A stretch of 64,000 bases of DNA from Deltaproteobacteria bacterium (GTDB lineage: Bacteria; Myxococcota_A; UBA9160; UBA4427), in contig JAJDAN010000066.1 in the NCBI GenBank assembly GCA_029261855.1, forward strand, positions 62,001 to 126,000. Direction: 5' to 3'. Positions 38,277-45,275 of this stretch are shown here, one piece after another. The translations under genes were made by a program, and so were the position numbers. Numbering within the stretch: the stretch's first letter is position 1; each line of letters opens with the position of its first letter. The notes under the pieces are model-generated. The model was not told the origin of the DNA. It made no database searches and was given only the letters and a program-made list of their open reading frames with translations.

Positions 38277-39152
38277 ATGTTCGACCGATTCACTGACCGC
38301 GCGCGGAGGGTCATGGGCCTCGCTCGCCAAGAAGCCAACACCCTAGAGTCCTCCTATATCGGCAGTGAGCACGTGTTCCTGGGCCTGATCGGCGAGGGGG
38401 GTGGGGTGGCGGCCTCCGTGCTGGAGGGGGTGGGGTTCTGCGGGGACCCGACGCTGGACATGGTGCGGGTGCTTGCCGCCAAGAAAGCGATTCCCGGCGC
38501 CGTGACCGAGGGCCAGCTTCCGTTCACGCCCCGCGCCAAGAAGCTCTTGGAGTTGGCCTCCGCGACCGCCCATGACCTAGGGCATAACTACATTGGCACC
38601 GAGCACCTCTTACTCGGTGCCCTGGGGGACGCCGGGGGGTTTGCTCGCCAGGCGCTCCGTGACGCCGACCCGCTCAACTCGGTCACCGTCGAGCAGGTCC
38701 GAGACTCCGTGTTGCGACGCCTGGGCCAGAAGCCTGCCCCCAGGCCCGCCCTGACCGCGACCGACTACACGGCCCTCGCGATCCGCACGGAGTCACCCCC
38801 CGCGGGCGCGGCCAAGCGCTTTCAGGACCAGCGCTACGTGCGCTTGCTCCACGCCGGCCTGGGCATGGCCACTGAAGTCGGTGAGTTCCTCGACCCGATC
38901 AAGAAGTGGGCCTTCTACGGCAAGGAGATCGACGGCGTGAACCTCCAGGAGGAGATCGGCGACCTGTGCTGGTACCTGGCCATAGGAATCGACTCGATCA
39001 ACGAGATCCTCCCCGCGGACCAGCGCAAGAACTTCGGTGAGATCCTCGCCCAGAACATTCAGAAGCTGCAGGCCCGGTTCCCCGACCGGTTCACCGAGGA
39101 GCACGCCCTGAACCGCGACCTCGACGAGGAGCGGAAGATACTGGAAGGGTGA
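38277..39152 (+). CDS. Clp N-domain fused to MazG-like NTP pyrophosphohydrolase, 291 aa
   Basis: Residues 1-148 form a double Clp N-terminal repeat (FTDRARRVMGLARQEA; SSYIGSEHVFLGLIGEG; then TPRAKKLLELASATA and YIGTEHLLLGAL), the substrate- and adaptor-binding part of ClpA/ClpC. No AAA+ module follows. Residues about 185-245 are MazG-like: E200xxE203 in GMATEVGEFLDPIKKW and E225/E226, D229 in LQEEIGDLCWYLAIG. MazG enzymes hydrolyse NTPs or ppGpp-like substrates. The open frame extends 46 codons upstream to a GTG at 38139 and includes CGCQ...CPSH, so a longer zinc-containing form is possible. The ATG used follows AGAGAGAAAG. Confidence 0.85.
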   Translation: MFDRFTDRARRVMGLARQEANTLESSYIGSEHVFLGLIGEGGGVAASVLEGVGFCGDPTLDMVRVLAAKKAIPGAVTEGQLPFTPRAKKLLELASATAHDLGHNYIGTEHLLLGALGDAGGFARQALRDADPLNSVTVEQVRDSVLRRLGQKPAPRPALTATDYTALAIRTESPPAGAAKRFQDQRYVRLLHAGLGMATEVGEFLDPIKKWAFYGKEIDGVNLQEEIGDLCWYLAIGIDSINEILPADQRKNFGEILAQNIQKLQARFPDRFTEEHALNRDLDEERKILEG

Positions 39153-39454
39153 GCGAGGGCTCCGAGAACCCGATTCCGGCTCAGGACCCCAACTGGCCCG
39201 AGGGTTGGTGGGTGGTGGTCTGCAAGGGCTGCAACGCTGCCTGGTTCCACAAAGGTGCTGACCCAGGCACCTGCGACGAGTGCAAGTCGGACAAGAGGAT
39301 CTGGGGCAGGGAGGCACGTACTATGTGCTGTTCGTCGTGCCGGCGCCTGAGGAGTGACTGTCTCTGCGGGCCCACGGAAAAGGTAGGGCGCAACGTGCGC
39401 TGCCCTTGTGGGTCTGGCTTGAAGTTCAAGCGCTGCTGCTTGACCAAGAACTAG
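39149..39454 (+). CDS. SEC-C motif zinc protein, 101 aa
   Basis: The C-terminus CPCGSGLKFKRCC is a SEC-C zinc motif as at the SecA C-terminus, which binds SecB or ribosomes. Two further zinc sites are likely (CKGC...CDEC and CCSSC...CLC). GTGA overlap with the ClpN-MazG gene. A second SEC-C protein lies at 41031-41564. SEC-C motifs also occur in many unrelated proteins, so function is open. Confidence 0.75.
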   Translation: MSEGSENPIPAQDPNWPEGWWVVVCKGCNAAWFHKGADPGTCDECKSDKRIWGREARTMCCSSCRRLRSDCLCGPTEKVGRNVRCPCGSGLKFKRCCLTKN

Positions 39455-39464
39455 AGGCGAACTC

Positions 39465-39695
39465 ATGTTCCATGACGCAGAAGTCAACGAGTCCGGCGGG
39501 GTGCGCGAGTGGCGCCGCATTGAGCGGAAGATCCACAACCCATTCTGGCGCGCGATCCACAACGTCGTAGCCCACCCTCTGCTGTTCTTCCACCGACCGA
39601 CCGGGGAGTGGTTGCACGACTACACCGCTCGCCGCATGTACGAGCAGGACGGCATTCTGGCTCGCAAGCAACCCGACGTCTCGGACAAGGACTAG
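39465..39695 (+). CDS. Small hypothetical protein, 76 aa
   Basis: Starts MFHDAEVNESGGVREWRR. Central segment NPFWRAIHNVVAHPLLFF is moderately hydrophobic, followed by HRPTGEWLHDYTA. This resembles small phage proteins with an HPLL.. membrane-near segment. Role unknown. Confidence 0.55.
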   Translation: MFHDAEVNESGGVREWRRIERKIHNPFWRAIHNVVAHPLLFFHRPTGEWLHDYTARRMYEQDGILARKQPDVSDKD

Positions 39696-39697
39696 GC

Positions 39698-40051
39698 ATG
39701 AGCGTTGATCTTTGGCTGGTGCCACCAGCCAGACCGGACGACAAGATCCTCCCGGAGGACGCCCCTATTCCAGAGGGGTCCTTTGAGGTCAACTTCACCT
39801 ACAACTACGGCCCCATGTGGCACAAGGCCACCGGCAGGAATCAGACAGCGGACCTCGACGGACTCACCGGAACCCAGAGCCTGCCCATTCTCGACGCGGC
39901 CATTGCCGCGGTGGAGTCCGATAGTGCTGGGTTCAGGGCGCTCAATCCGTCGAACGGTTGGGGCAACTCGGTGTGGTTCCACGAGAAACTCCTGGCCTGC
40001 CGAGAGGCGGCCAGGTCCAACCCGGACCACGTCTGGGGTGCCTGGCGTTAG
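39698..40051 (+). CDS. Hypothetical protein, 117 aa
   Basis: Starts MSVDLWLVPPARPDDKIL; features FTYNYGPMWHKATG and NGWGNSVWFHEKLLACREAA. This pattern (two-strand, NYxxMW, GLTG, final GxWxxFxxxL) matches a common phage family of unknown function. It follows the previous stop by two bases. Confidence 0.6.
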   Translation: MSVDLWLVPPARPDDKILPEDAPIPEGSFEVNFTYNYGPMWHKATGRNQTADLDGLTGTQSLPILDAAIAAVESDSAGFRALNPSNGWGNSVWFHEKLLACREAARSNPDHVWGAWR

Positions 40052-40059
40052 GGGGCGGC

Positions 40060-40089
40060 GTAGCACGTGTCCCTGGATCGTAGTACGTT
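40060..40089 (+). promoter_or_regulatory. Leaderless-type promoter
   Basis: TACGTT (40084-40089) lies exactly six bases before the ATG at 40096; GTAGCA (40060-40065) is 18 bases upstream, the same hexamer as before the gene at 19299. No Shine-Dalgarno. Confidence 0.45.
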
Positions 40090-40095
40090 GAGTTC

Positions 40096-40707
40096 ATGGA
40101 TCAGCGCATGCGCGACCTCGAGCGACGAGCCGAGCAGGGAGACACGGACGCAGCCGAGGAGTTGTACTGGAAGGGCCTGCGCAGCGGTCTGTCCATGAAG
40201 TTGCTGGACAAGTTGGTTGAAGCCGTGTTGACGCTGGACAACGGTGTATCCCCCACGGTGTGGCAGAAACTCTCCTTCACGCGAGACCAGCCCCTAGAGG
40301 TGCTGCCGCCCGCAGAGGCCGCAGCCGAGCGTGAGCGGTGGCGCCTAGTGCAGTCGGCCAGCCAGTTGCACCAGATCCCTCGCAGCGTGCGGGCGCCTGG
40401 GTTCACGACCTACGTGGTCAGCGACTGGTCTGTCTACCAGGTCCAGGCCGACGGGAATTGGCTGCGCCTTGTCACGCTGAGCGCACCTCCACCGTGCCAC
40501 CCGTTCCATATCGTCCAGCAACTTTCGGATCGGGACGCGCTGCAGATCACAAGCCGGGCCTCCTGCTTTGTCTTGCAGAACGGCGGGGTCTACATTGGGG
40601 AAAGGCCGTCGCACGGATCGGTGAACCAGACGGACCCGAACGTCCGGGTGCGGTGGGTGGACGTTCGGTTCGAGAAGCGGCGCGCCGCCAGGCCGCAGGA
40701 GGTCTAA
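40096..40707 (+). CDS. LERR-module protein, 203 aa
   Basis: Starts MDQRMRDLERRAEQGDTDAA, the shared helical module, from an apparently leaderless ATG. A helical middle and a beta-rich end follow (TYVVSDWSVYQVQADGNWLR). The family is not recognised beyond the module. Confidence 0.65.
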   Translation: MDQRMRDLERRAEQGDTDAAEELYWKGLRSGLSMKLLDKLVEAVLTLDNGVSPTVWQKLSFTRDQPLEVLPPAEAAAERERWRLVQSASQLHQIPRSVRAPGFTTYVVSDWSVYQVQADGNWLRLVTLSAPPPCHPFHIVQQLSDRDALQITSRASCFVLQNGGVYIGERPSHGSVNQTDPNVRVRWVDVRFEKRRAARPQEV

Positions 40708-41034
40708 GTGGGCAAGAAGTCAGACAAGCGGAAGAAGAAGATCAAGAAACTGCAGGAGGAACTGGCGTGCTTGGAGCAAGACGAAGCCGACGAGGAGCGC
40801 AGTAACAACCCACTCGCCACTCTCCTCGGCGGCCTCATGGGCACCACCACCCGCGGCGGTCAGATCATGACCAGGGACAAGACGCCCCCCGACCGCAACG
40901 GGGAGAGCATTTCCTTCGATCGCCCAGCCGGCACCGTGAAGCGTGTGAGGCTGGGCCCTGACGGGAACCCCTTGGACGTTGAGATCGACTTCGAGGAGTG
41001 GCCGCCGAGGCGGCAGCCGGGAGAGACGTATTGA
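40708..41034 (+). CDS. Hypothetical protein with basic coiled-coil start, 108 aa
   Basis: Starts [20 protein letters not shown], a very basic coiled-coil-like helix, then an acidic hinge and a beta-type C-terminal part ([20 protein letters not shown]). Directly follows the previous stop and overlaps the next start. Unknown function. Confidence 0.6.
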   Translation: MGKKSDKRKKKIKKLQEELACLEQDEADEERSNNPLATLLGGLMGTTTRGGQIMTRDKTPPDRNGESISFDRPAGTVKRVRLGPDGNPLDVEIDFEEWPPRRQPGETY

Positions 41035-41564
41035 CGACCCGTGAGACCTCCAGGCTCCAGGTGGACCAGGCGATTGGTGCCTATCGGGCCGACAAGACGC
41101 CCGCCGGTCTGGCCCTCGCTCTGAGGTCACTCCGCACCTTCTTCGGCGCCTTCGACCCGCCCGACAGCGACGCGCCGGACGAAGAAGGCGATCACTTCAT
41201 TCTCTGCCGCAGGCTCTGTGGAGCGCTCGAGCCCGTCGGGTTCAAGGAGGGCACCCCTGAAGCTGACGAGTTGCTCGACGCCGCAGCCGACGAACTCTAC
41301 CAGAGCATGACGGAGTCTCAGTTCTCCTCGGAGCCTTACCCCTCTGGCGTTCTGGGTCAAGGCCGGGACTCCTCGCTCGAGGGGGGCGGGTTCCTGGCGG
41401 TGGACCTGGTCAAGCAGCAGGTTCTCTACCACCCCACCGAGCCCGTGGTGGCCGAGTGGTCGCAGCCGATTCGTCGGGAGGCGCCGAAGGTGGGTCGCAA
41501 TGACCCGTGCCCCTGTGGGTCGAGCAAGAAGTTCAAGCGGTGTTGCCTAGGAGTGTCAGCGTGA
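41031..41564 (+). CDS. SEC-C motif protein, 177 aa
   Basis: The C-terminus [19 protein letters not shown] is a canonical SEC-C zinc motif. The N-terminal part is helical and acidic. A TTG start overlapping the upstream TGA is the only initiator that fits the operon spacing. Same motif as the 39149-39454 protein, so two paralogous-type zinc tails lie within 2 kb. Confidence 0.7.
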   Translation: MTTRETSRLQVDQAIGAYRADKTPAGLALALRSLRTFFGAFDPPDSDAPDEEGDHFILCRRLCGALEPVGFKEGTPEADELLDAAADELYQSMTESQFSSEPYPSGVLGQGRDSSLEGGGFLAVDLVKQQVLYHPTEPVVAEWSQPIRREAPKVGRNDPCPCGSSKKFKRCCLGVSA

Positions 41565-42031
41565 TCACAGGCCCTATGCACGAAACGCCGAAGGGACCGG
41601 ACGAGTGGTACTGCCCGGCCTGCAACGCCGATCTCCGAATGGCGATTGGCCAGCGCGGACCAGCCAAGGAGCGTCCACCGCTGAAGGGTGATCTCTCGGT
41701 GTGCCACGCCTGCTTCGCCTTCCTGGAGTATGTGCAGCCAGAGTTATGTGGAGCGCTTCGCCTAGATCAGATCTCCGACGCGAAGTTCGAGTCCATGCCT
41801 GAGAAGTTCCAGGCCCACCTCATGCAGGTCAAGGGGCAACTCCAGGCTGTAGCTGAGGCCAGGGGTTCTGCCCAGCCCACGATCTACGAACGAGCGCTGA
41901 ACCATGCTCTCCAGGGCATGCAGCGTCAGGTCTCGCGTCTGGCGGCTGTAGCATGCCCGTGCAGTCAGTGTCGGCATGGTGAGCCTGCGAGTTGCTACTA
42001 CGCCCAGGTGAGGAGGTCCATGTGGGATTGA
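41561..42031 (+). CDS. Zinc-ribbon protein, 156 aa
   Basis: Starts [24 protein letters not shown] near residue 18 pairs with CHAC near 48 as a ribbon. A second cluster ([14 protein letters not shown]) lies near the C-terminus. The middle is a long helix. GTGA overlap with the previous gene. Confidence 0.6.
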   Translation: MITGPMHETPKGPDEWYCPACNADLRMAIGQRGPAKERPPLKGDLSVCHACFAFLEYVQPELCGALRLDQISDAKFESMPEKFQAHLMQVKGQLQAVAEARGSAQPTIYERALNHALQGMQRQVSRLAAVACPCSQCRHGEPASCYYAQVRRSMWD

Positions 42032-42396
42032 TCGAGCAGTTGCTCCAGAAGAACAAGGGAGACGAAGAGGAGGACGATCCGCTCGTGGAGTTGATCGAGC
42101 TGGTTCTGGACGATCTTCACGAGATCGAATCCAGTGAGGACGAGGACGAGGACGAAGACGAGGAAGACGAGGACGAGGACGAGGAAGACCCGCGTGCTCA
42201 GGTCCTCCTCAAGTTCGCCGAGGAGGTTGCTGCGCTTGTGGTCCACTCCTGTCCTGGGTGTAACCGAGAAGAGGCTCTGTGCTTTGGGTGCCATATCAAA
42301 AGCACTCTCGGTGAGCGTGCCATGCTCGCGATCCCTGAGGTCCTCCCCCAGCTCGGCGGCGCGATCAAGGCGTGGCGTGAGGGGAAGAAGGAGTGA
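42022..42396 (+). CDS. Acidic protein with Cys motif, 124 aa
   Basis: GTG with AGGAGG upstream. Residues about 40-57 are almost pure Glu/Asp. CPGC...CFGC in the second half suggests zinc binding. An acidic tract next to many basic tails encoded in this genome could mimic DNA or bind basic proteins (inference). Confidence 0.6.
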   Translation: MGLIEQLLQKNKGDEEEDDPLVELIELVLDDLHEIESSEDEDEDEDEEDEDEDEEDPRAQVLLKFAEEVAALVVHSCPGCNREEALCFGCHIKSTLGERAMLAIPEVLPQLGGAIKAWREGKKE

Positions 42397-42623
42397 GCGA
42401 GAACCCCCTAGGGAACCTAGGCGCCGTACTGGCTGTGGGCTTTGCCCTGTGGCTGAAACGAGGCGCCAAGCCCTGGCCTAGTCAGCCCGAGTCCGAGTTC
42501 GAGCACCCCGCCCCCAAGGTGACCGCCTCCCACGGGCGGCGGTCATACGAGGTCTCCAGTGGCCTGAAGTTCCGCACTGTGGGACAGCGCACGGGGTTGG
42601 GTAAGATCGCTTCAGAAGAGTAG
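42393..42623 (+). CDS. Small protein with N-terminal membrane helix, 76 aa
   Basis: Starts VSENPLGNLGAVLAVGFALW, a likely single membrane helix or signal anchor, followed by LKRGAKPW and a soluble Ser/Arg-rich end. GTGA overlap. No family recognised. Confidence 0.55.
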   Translation: MSENPLGNLGAVLAVGFALWLKRGAKPWPSQPESEFEHPAPKVTASHGRRSYEVSSGLKFRTVGQRTGLGKIASEE

Positions 42624-42631
42624 AGGCCCAC

Positions 42632-43312
42632 ATGGCAAAGCACAGTGAGATCGCGGTCGGGTCCGTCGGGTGGGTGATCCGCGAGGGTGGGCAAGACGTC
42701 CCCGTCAAGGTGACCTCCAAGGAGCGGAAGGCCTCTGGCCGAGGGTTCGAGTTCCGCGTGCGCCGGATTGGGCCAGACGGAAACGCCACGGGCCGGTCCT
42801 TGGTGCGTGGTGCCGGCGCCCTGCGCAAGCCCGGTTCGCCAGTCAGGGAGTTCGGCGGTAGACGGGCCGCGCCGCCCAGGCGTGTGGTCAAGAACCCGCC
42901 GGCCAAGGCGCCGGCGCCCCCCCGGCGAGCCGCGCCGTCGACCGTGATCTCCAGGCCGCCCCCGGCCAAGCGCTCGGCACCCAAGCGGCCCTCCACTCCT
43001 GCGACTCCAGCACCCCGCGCGCTGGAGAGCCTCCGGGGACAACGGAAGGCGGCGCCGGTGCCCAGGAAGGCACCCACACGCCGAGCTGCCACGCCGCTGG
43101 TAGACGTGGTCTGCCGAGAGATCCGCGCCTTTACCGACGGGATCGAGAAGGCCATTCGGCGTACGGACGGAAGCGAGGGGCAGATCCGCAACGCCTTGGC
43201 GATCGCCATGTCCCAGACGGCTCAGGGGGGCGGGGTGCGTGGCGTGGTGGCCGCTGTGTTCGTCCGTGAGCGTGATCGGGCCCGCGATCGACCCCAGTCC
43301 TACGCGTACTAG
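42632..43312 (+). CDS. Hypothetical protein with Pro/Ala/Arg linker, 226 aa
   Basis: N-terminal beta domain (EIAVGSVGWVIREGGQDVPV), then a 90-residue basic Pro/Ala/Arg linker with KNPPAKAPAPPRR, then a helical C-terminal domain. TAAGAT (42602-42607) with TGGGAC 16 bases upstream may be its promoter. Function unknown. Confidence 0.6.
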   Translation: MAKHSEIAVGSVGWVIREGGQDVPVKVTSKERKASGRGFEFRVRRIGPDGNATGRSLVRGAGALRKPGSPVREFGGRRAAPPRRVVKNPPAKAPAPPRRAAPSTVISRPPPAKRSAPKRPSTPATPAPRALESLRGQRKAAPVPRKAPTRRAATPLVDVVCREIRAFTDGIEKAIRRTDGSEGQIRNALAIAMSQTAQGGGVRGVVAAVFVRERDRARDRPQSYAY

Positions 43313-43315
43313 GTC

Positions 43316-44026
43316 ATGAAGTTAGACGTCACGTGGGTCGCGCCCAAACTGTGGATCGGGAGCCAGGCCCAGCCTGGGCCTCACCTGCGCGAGGCTGGGT
43401 TCCAGGTGCTCGTCCTGTGCGCTCAGGAGTGGCAGCCTCCCGAGGAGGAGTTCCCAGGCGTCCGTGTGCACCATGCGCCATTCGACGACTCAGCGAAGGG
43501 CCTGACCGAGCGGGAGGCCAAGATCGCCCACCGAGCTGCGCAGAAGACGATAGGACACCTGCTCTACGGCCAGCGGTGCTTGGTGACCTGCATGGCTGGG
43601 CGCAATCGCTCCGGGTTGGTCCTGGCCCTTGCCCTGGCCGGGGTCTCTGGGCTCACCCCGAAGAAGGCTGGGGAGCAAGTGCGGGCGGTGCGCCCAAACG
43701 CGCTGACCAACACCACCTTCTGCGACCACCTCGCCCAGACGAAGGTGGTGCGCGCCAACGTCGGGTGCGAGTTGTGCGACGCCAAGATACTGACCAGGCG
43801 TCACCATGAAGACCTTGAGTTCTGGGTCGCCGACTGCAAGCAGTGCCGGGTCCCCATGGCGGTCTACAGGCCGCACGGCCTGAGGCCCTCCCACCGCACA
43901 CACGAGCGTATGGCCTTGTCCCTCCTCGAGGTCTCGGACCGCCTGCGCCCAGGGCAGAAGGTGAAGCTCACGGACGACATGAAGACCGAGCCTCGCCACT
44001 TCCACATGCACGCCCGGCCTGCGTAA
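43316..44026 (+). CDS. Dual-specificity phosphatase fused to zinc/HIT-like domain, 236 aa
   Basis: Residues 1-145 are a DSP-type phosphatase: the P-loop CMAGRNRSG has catalytic Cys92 and Arg98 and the general acid is Asp57 or Asp58. Residues 150-236 form a second conserved domain with CELC (151-154), CKQC (174-177), VPMAVYRPHG and HFHMHARP, a zinc/histidine pattern found as a stand-alone phage/plasmid protein resembling HIT-like folds. The substrate could be a phosphoprotein, RNA cap or nucleotide. No kinase is in the window. Confidence 0.75.
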   Translation: MKLDVTWVAPKLWIGSQAQPGPHLREAGFQVLVLCAQEWQPPEEEFPGVRVHHAPFDDSAKGLTEREAKIAHRAAQKTIGHLLYGQRCLVTCMAGRNRSGLVLALALAGVSGLTPKKAGEQVRAVRPNALTNTTFCDHLAQTKVVRANVGCELCDAKILTRRHHEDLEFWVADCKQCRVPMAVYRPHGLRPSHRTHERMALSLLEVSDRLRPGQKVKLTDDMKTEPRHFHMHARPA

Positions 44027-44031
44027 CTCGC

Positions 44032-44059
44032 TTGCGGGGGAACCGGTCTCCCTTAGGCT
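44032..44059 (+). promoter_or_regulatory. Sigma70-like promoter
   Basis: TTGCGG (44032-44037), 16 bases, TAGGCT (44054-44059). Same -35 core and spacing as the leftward promoter at 3681-3654. A ribosome site AGAGG follows before the ATG at 44076. Confidence 0.5.
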
Positions 44060-44075
44060 AAGTGCAGAGGACTGC

Positions 44076-44657
44076 ATGCTTCCAGAGCCCTTGGATCCAT
44101 ATCTATACCGAGCCAGGTTTCGCCGGGCGGTCGACGGTGACACCGCTGTCCTGTCGATCGACCAGGGGTTTGGGGTCTGGCAACTGGCGAGCAAGTTCCC
44201 GGGTGGGCCTGACGCTCGTTACCCGCAAGGGCGCTATCGCCTCAACGGGATCAACACCCCCGAGTTGAACCAGCCTGGCGGTCGTGACGCTCATGAGCGC
44301 GTCAAGGAGTTGATCTCCCTGTCCGATAAGGCCGACGAGTTGCTGGTGCGCACGGTCAAGCACGGCAAGTTCAGGTTCTTGGTCGACCTCTTCGTGCGGA
44401 CCGTGTCCAAGATCACCGACCCCTTCACCGACGGGACGCTCGACGTAGAGGACGAGGACGATCACTGGCTGGGTGACGAGGACCTCATGAATCTCGTGCA
44501 GCAGACGCAGCCTGGGTCCGAGTCCACCATTCGAGCCCTCGCGACCGAGGTGCTCTGGCGCCGGCGCCAACTCAACGGCGGCGGCAACGTGATCCACGTG
44601 AACCAGCAACTCCTCGACGAGGGGCTGGCCAAGCCATACGCAGGAGGGTCCAAGTGA
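44076..44657 (+). CDS. Staphylococcal-nuclease-like protein, 193 aa
   Basis: ARFRRAVDGDTAVLSIDQGF and YRLNGINTPELNQPGGRDAH match the SNase fold, and LLDEGLAKPYAGG matches its C-terminal strand-helix (LVxxGLAxxY). A 45-residue acidic insertion (DEDDHWLGDEDLMN) is extra. SNase hydrolyses DNA and RNA with calcium. The catalytic Arg/Glu set is only partly clear (Arg and Glu after TPE), so activity is uncertain. Confidence 0.75.
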   Translation: MLPEPLDPYLYRARFRRAVDGDTAVLSIDQGFGVWQLASKFPGGPDARYPQGRYRLNGINTPELNQPGGRDAHERVKELISLSDKADELLVRTVKHGKFRFLVDLFVRTVSKITDPFTDGTLDVEDEDDHWLGDEDLMNLVQQTQPGSESTIRALATEVLWRRRQLNGGGNVIHVNQQLLDEGLAKPYAGGSK

Positions 44658-44923
44658 ACCCGTTTGAAGCCCAGGTCCGCGCGTCCTTCTTCTACGGTCT
44701 GGGCTCAGCGGCGGCCCTGTTCGGGATCGGCCTGGGCGGTCGGCCCAACAAACTGGCGCTCCTGACCGCGATCGGAAGCCTGGCCTACGCCAACTCAATC
44801 AGCCCGGTGGTGGACGTGGCGCCGCGGCCAGAGCTGCAGCAGTCGTTCCAGCAGACGCAGCAGCGGTTCACGCCGTCGGCGCTCCCATTACCCCAACAGG
44901 GCACCTTTCAGTTCAGTTACTGA
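44654..44923 (+). CDS. Small membrane-associated protein, 89 aa
   Basis: Two hydrophobic segments (FFYGLGSAAALFGIGLGG; LALLTAIGSLAYANSIS) then a Gln/Pro tail (QQSFQQTQQRF). GTGA overlap with the nuclease gene. Possible virion or membrane role. Confidence 0.55.
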   Translation: MNPFEAQVRASFFYGLGSAAALFGIGLGGRPNKLALLTAIGSLAYANSISPVVDVAPRPELQQSFQQTQQRFTPSALPLPQQGTFQFSY

Positions 44924-44927
44924 GCCT

Positions 44928-45275
44928 GTGCACAACACGGACTACAACACAAACTACCTAAACTCAACCACAGCGACGACCGGAGCCGTGTTCACGTTCA
45001 CGGTCAGGGTGCGCAGGAGTGCCCTGACCAGGTCCCAGGCTGAACGCGCACGTTCAACCTGGGATTCTGCGATCAACCGCACTGCGCCGGCCCCCGCCGA
45101 GGACGACGAGTTGTCCGAGGAGGAACTGTGGGCCGCGCGCCGTCGCAGGCAGTTGGCCGGCGAGTCCTACCGGCGGCCACCCAGACGCCTTGGCCGTGGC
45201 CAAGCCCCTGCGGGGAAGTGGAGCCCGGAGCCTGGTGCTCGCCTGCGGCGAGAGAAGCGGCGGGGACGGCGGTAG
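44928..45275 (+). CDS. Basic hypothetical protein overlapping an antisense gene, 115 aa
   Basis: The GTG start lacks a Shine-Dalgarno, but codons are third-position GC-rich throughout. Acidic helix (AEDDELSEEELWAARRRRQL) and an Arg/Pro/Gly C-terminus. The last 109 bases are antisense to the end of the leftward gene. One of the two ends may be mis-called. Confidence 0.45.
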   Translation: MHNTDYNTNYLNSTTATTGAVFTFTVRVRRSALTRSQAERARSTWDSAINRTAPAPAEDDELSEEELWAARRRRQLAGESYRRPPRRLGRGQAPAGKWSPEPGARLRREKRRGRR

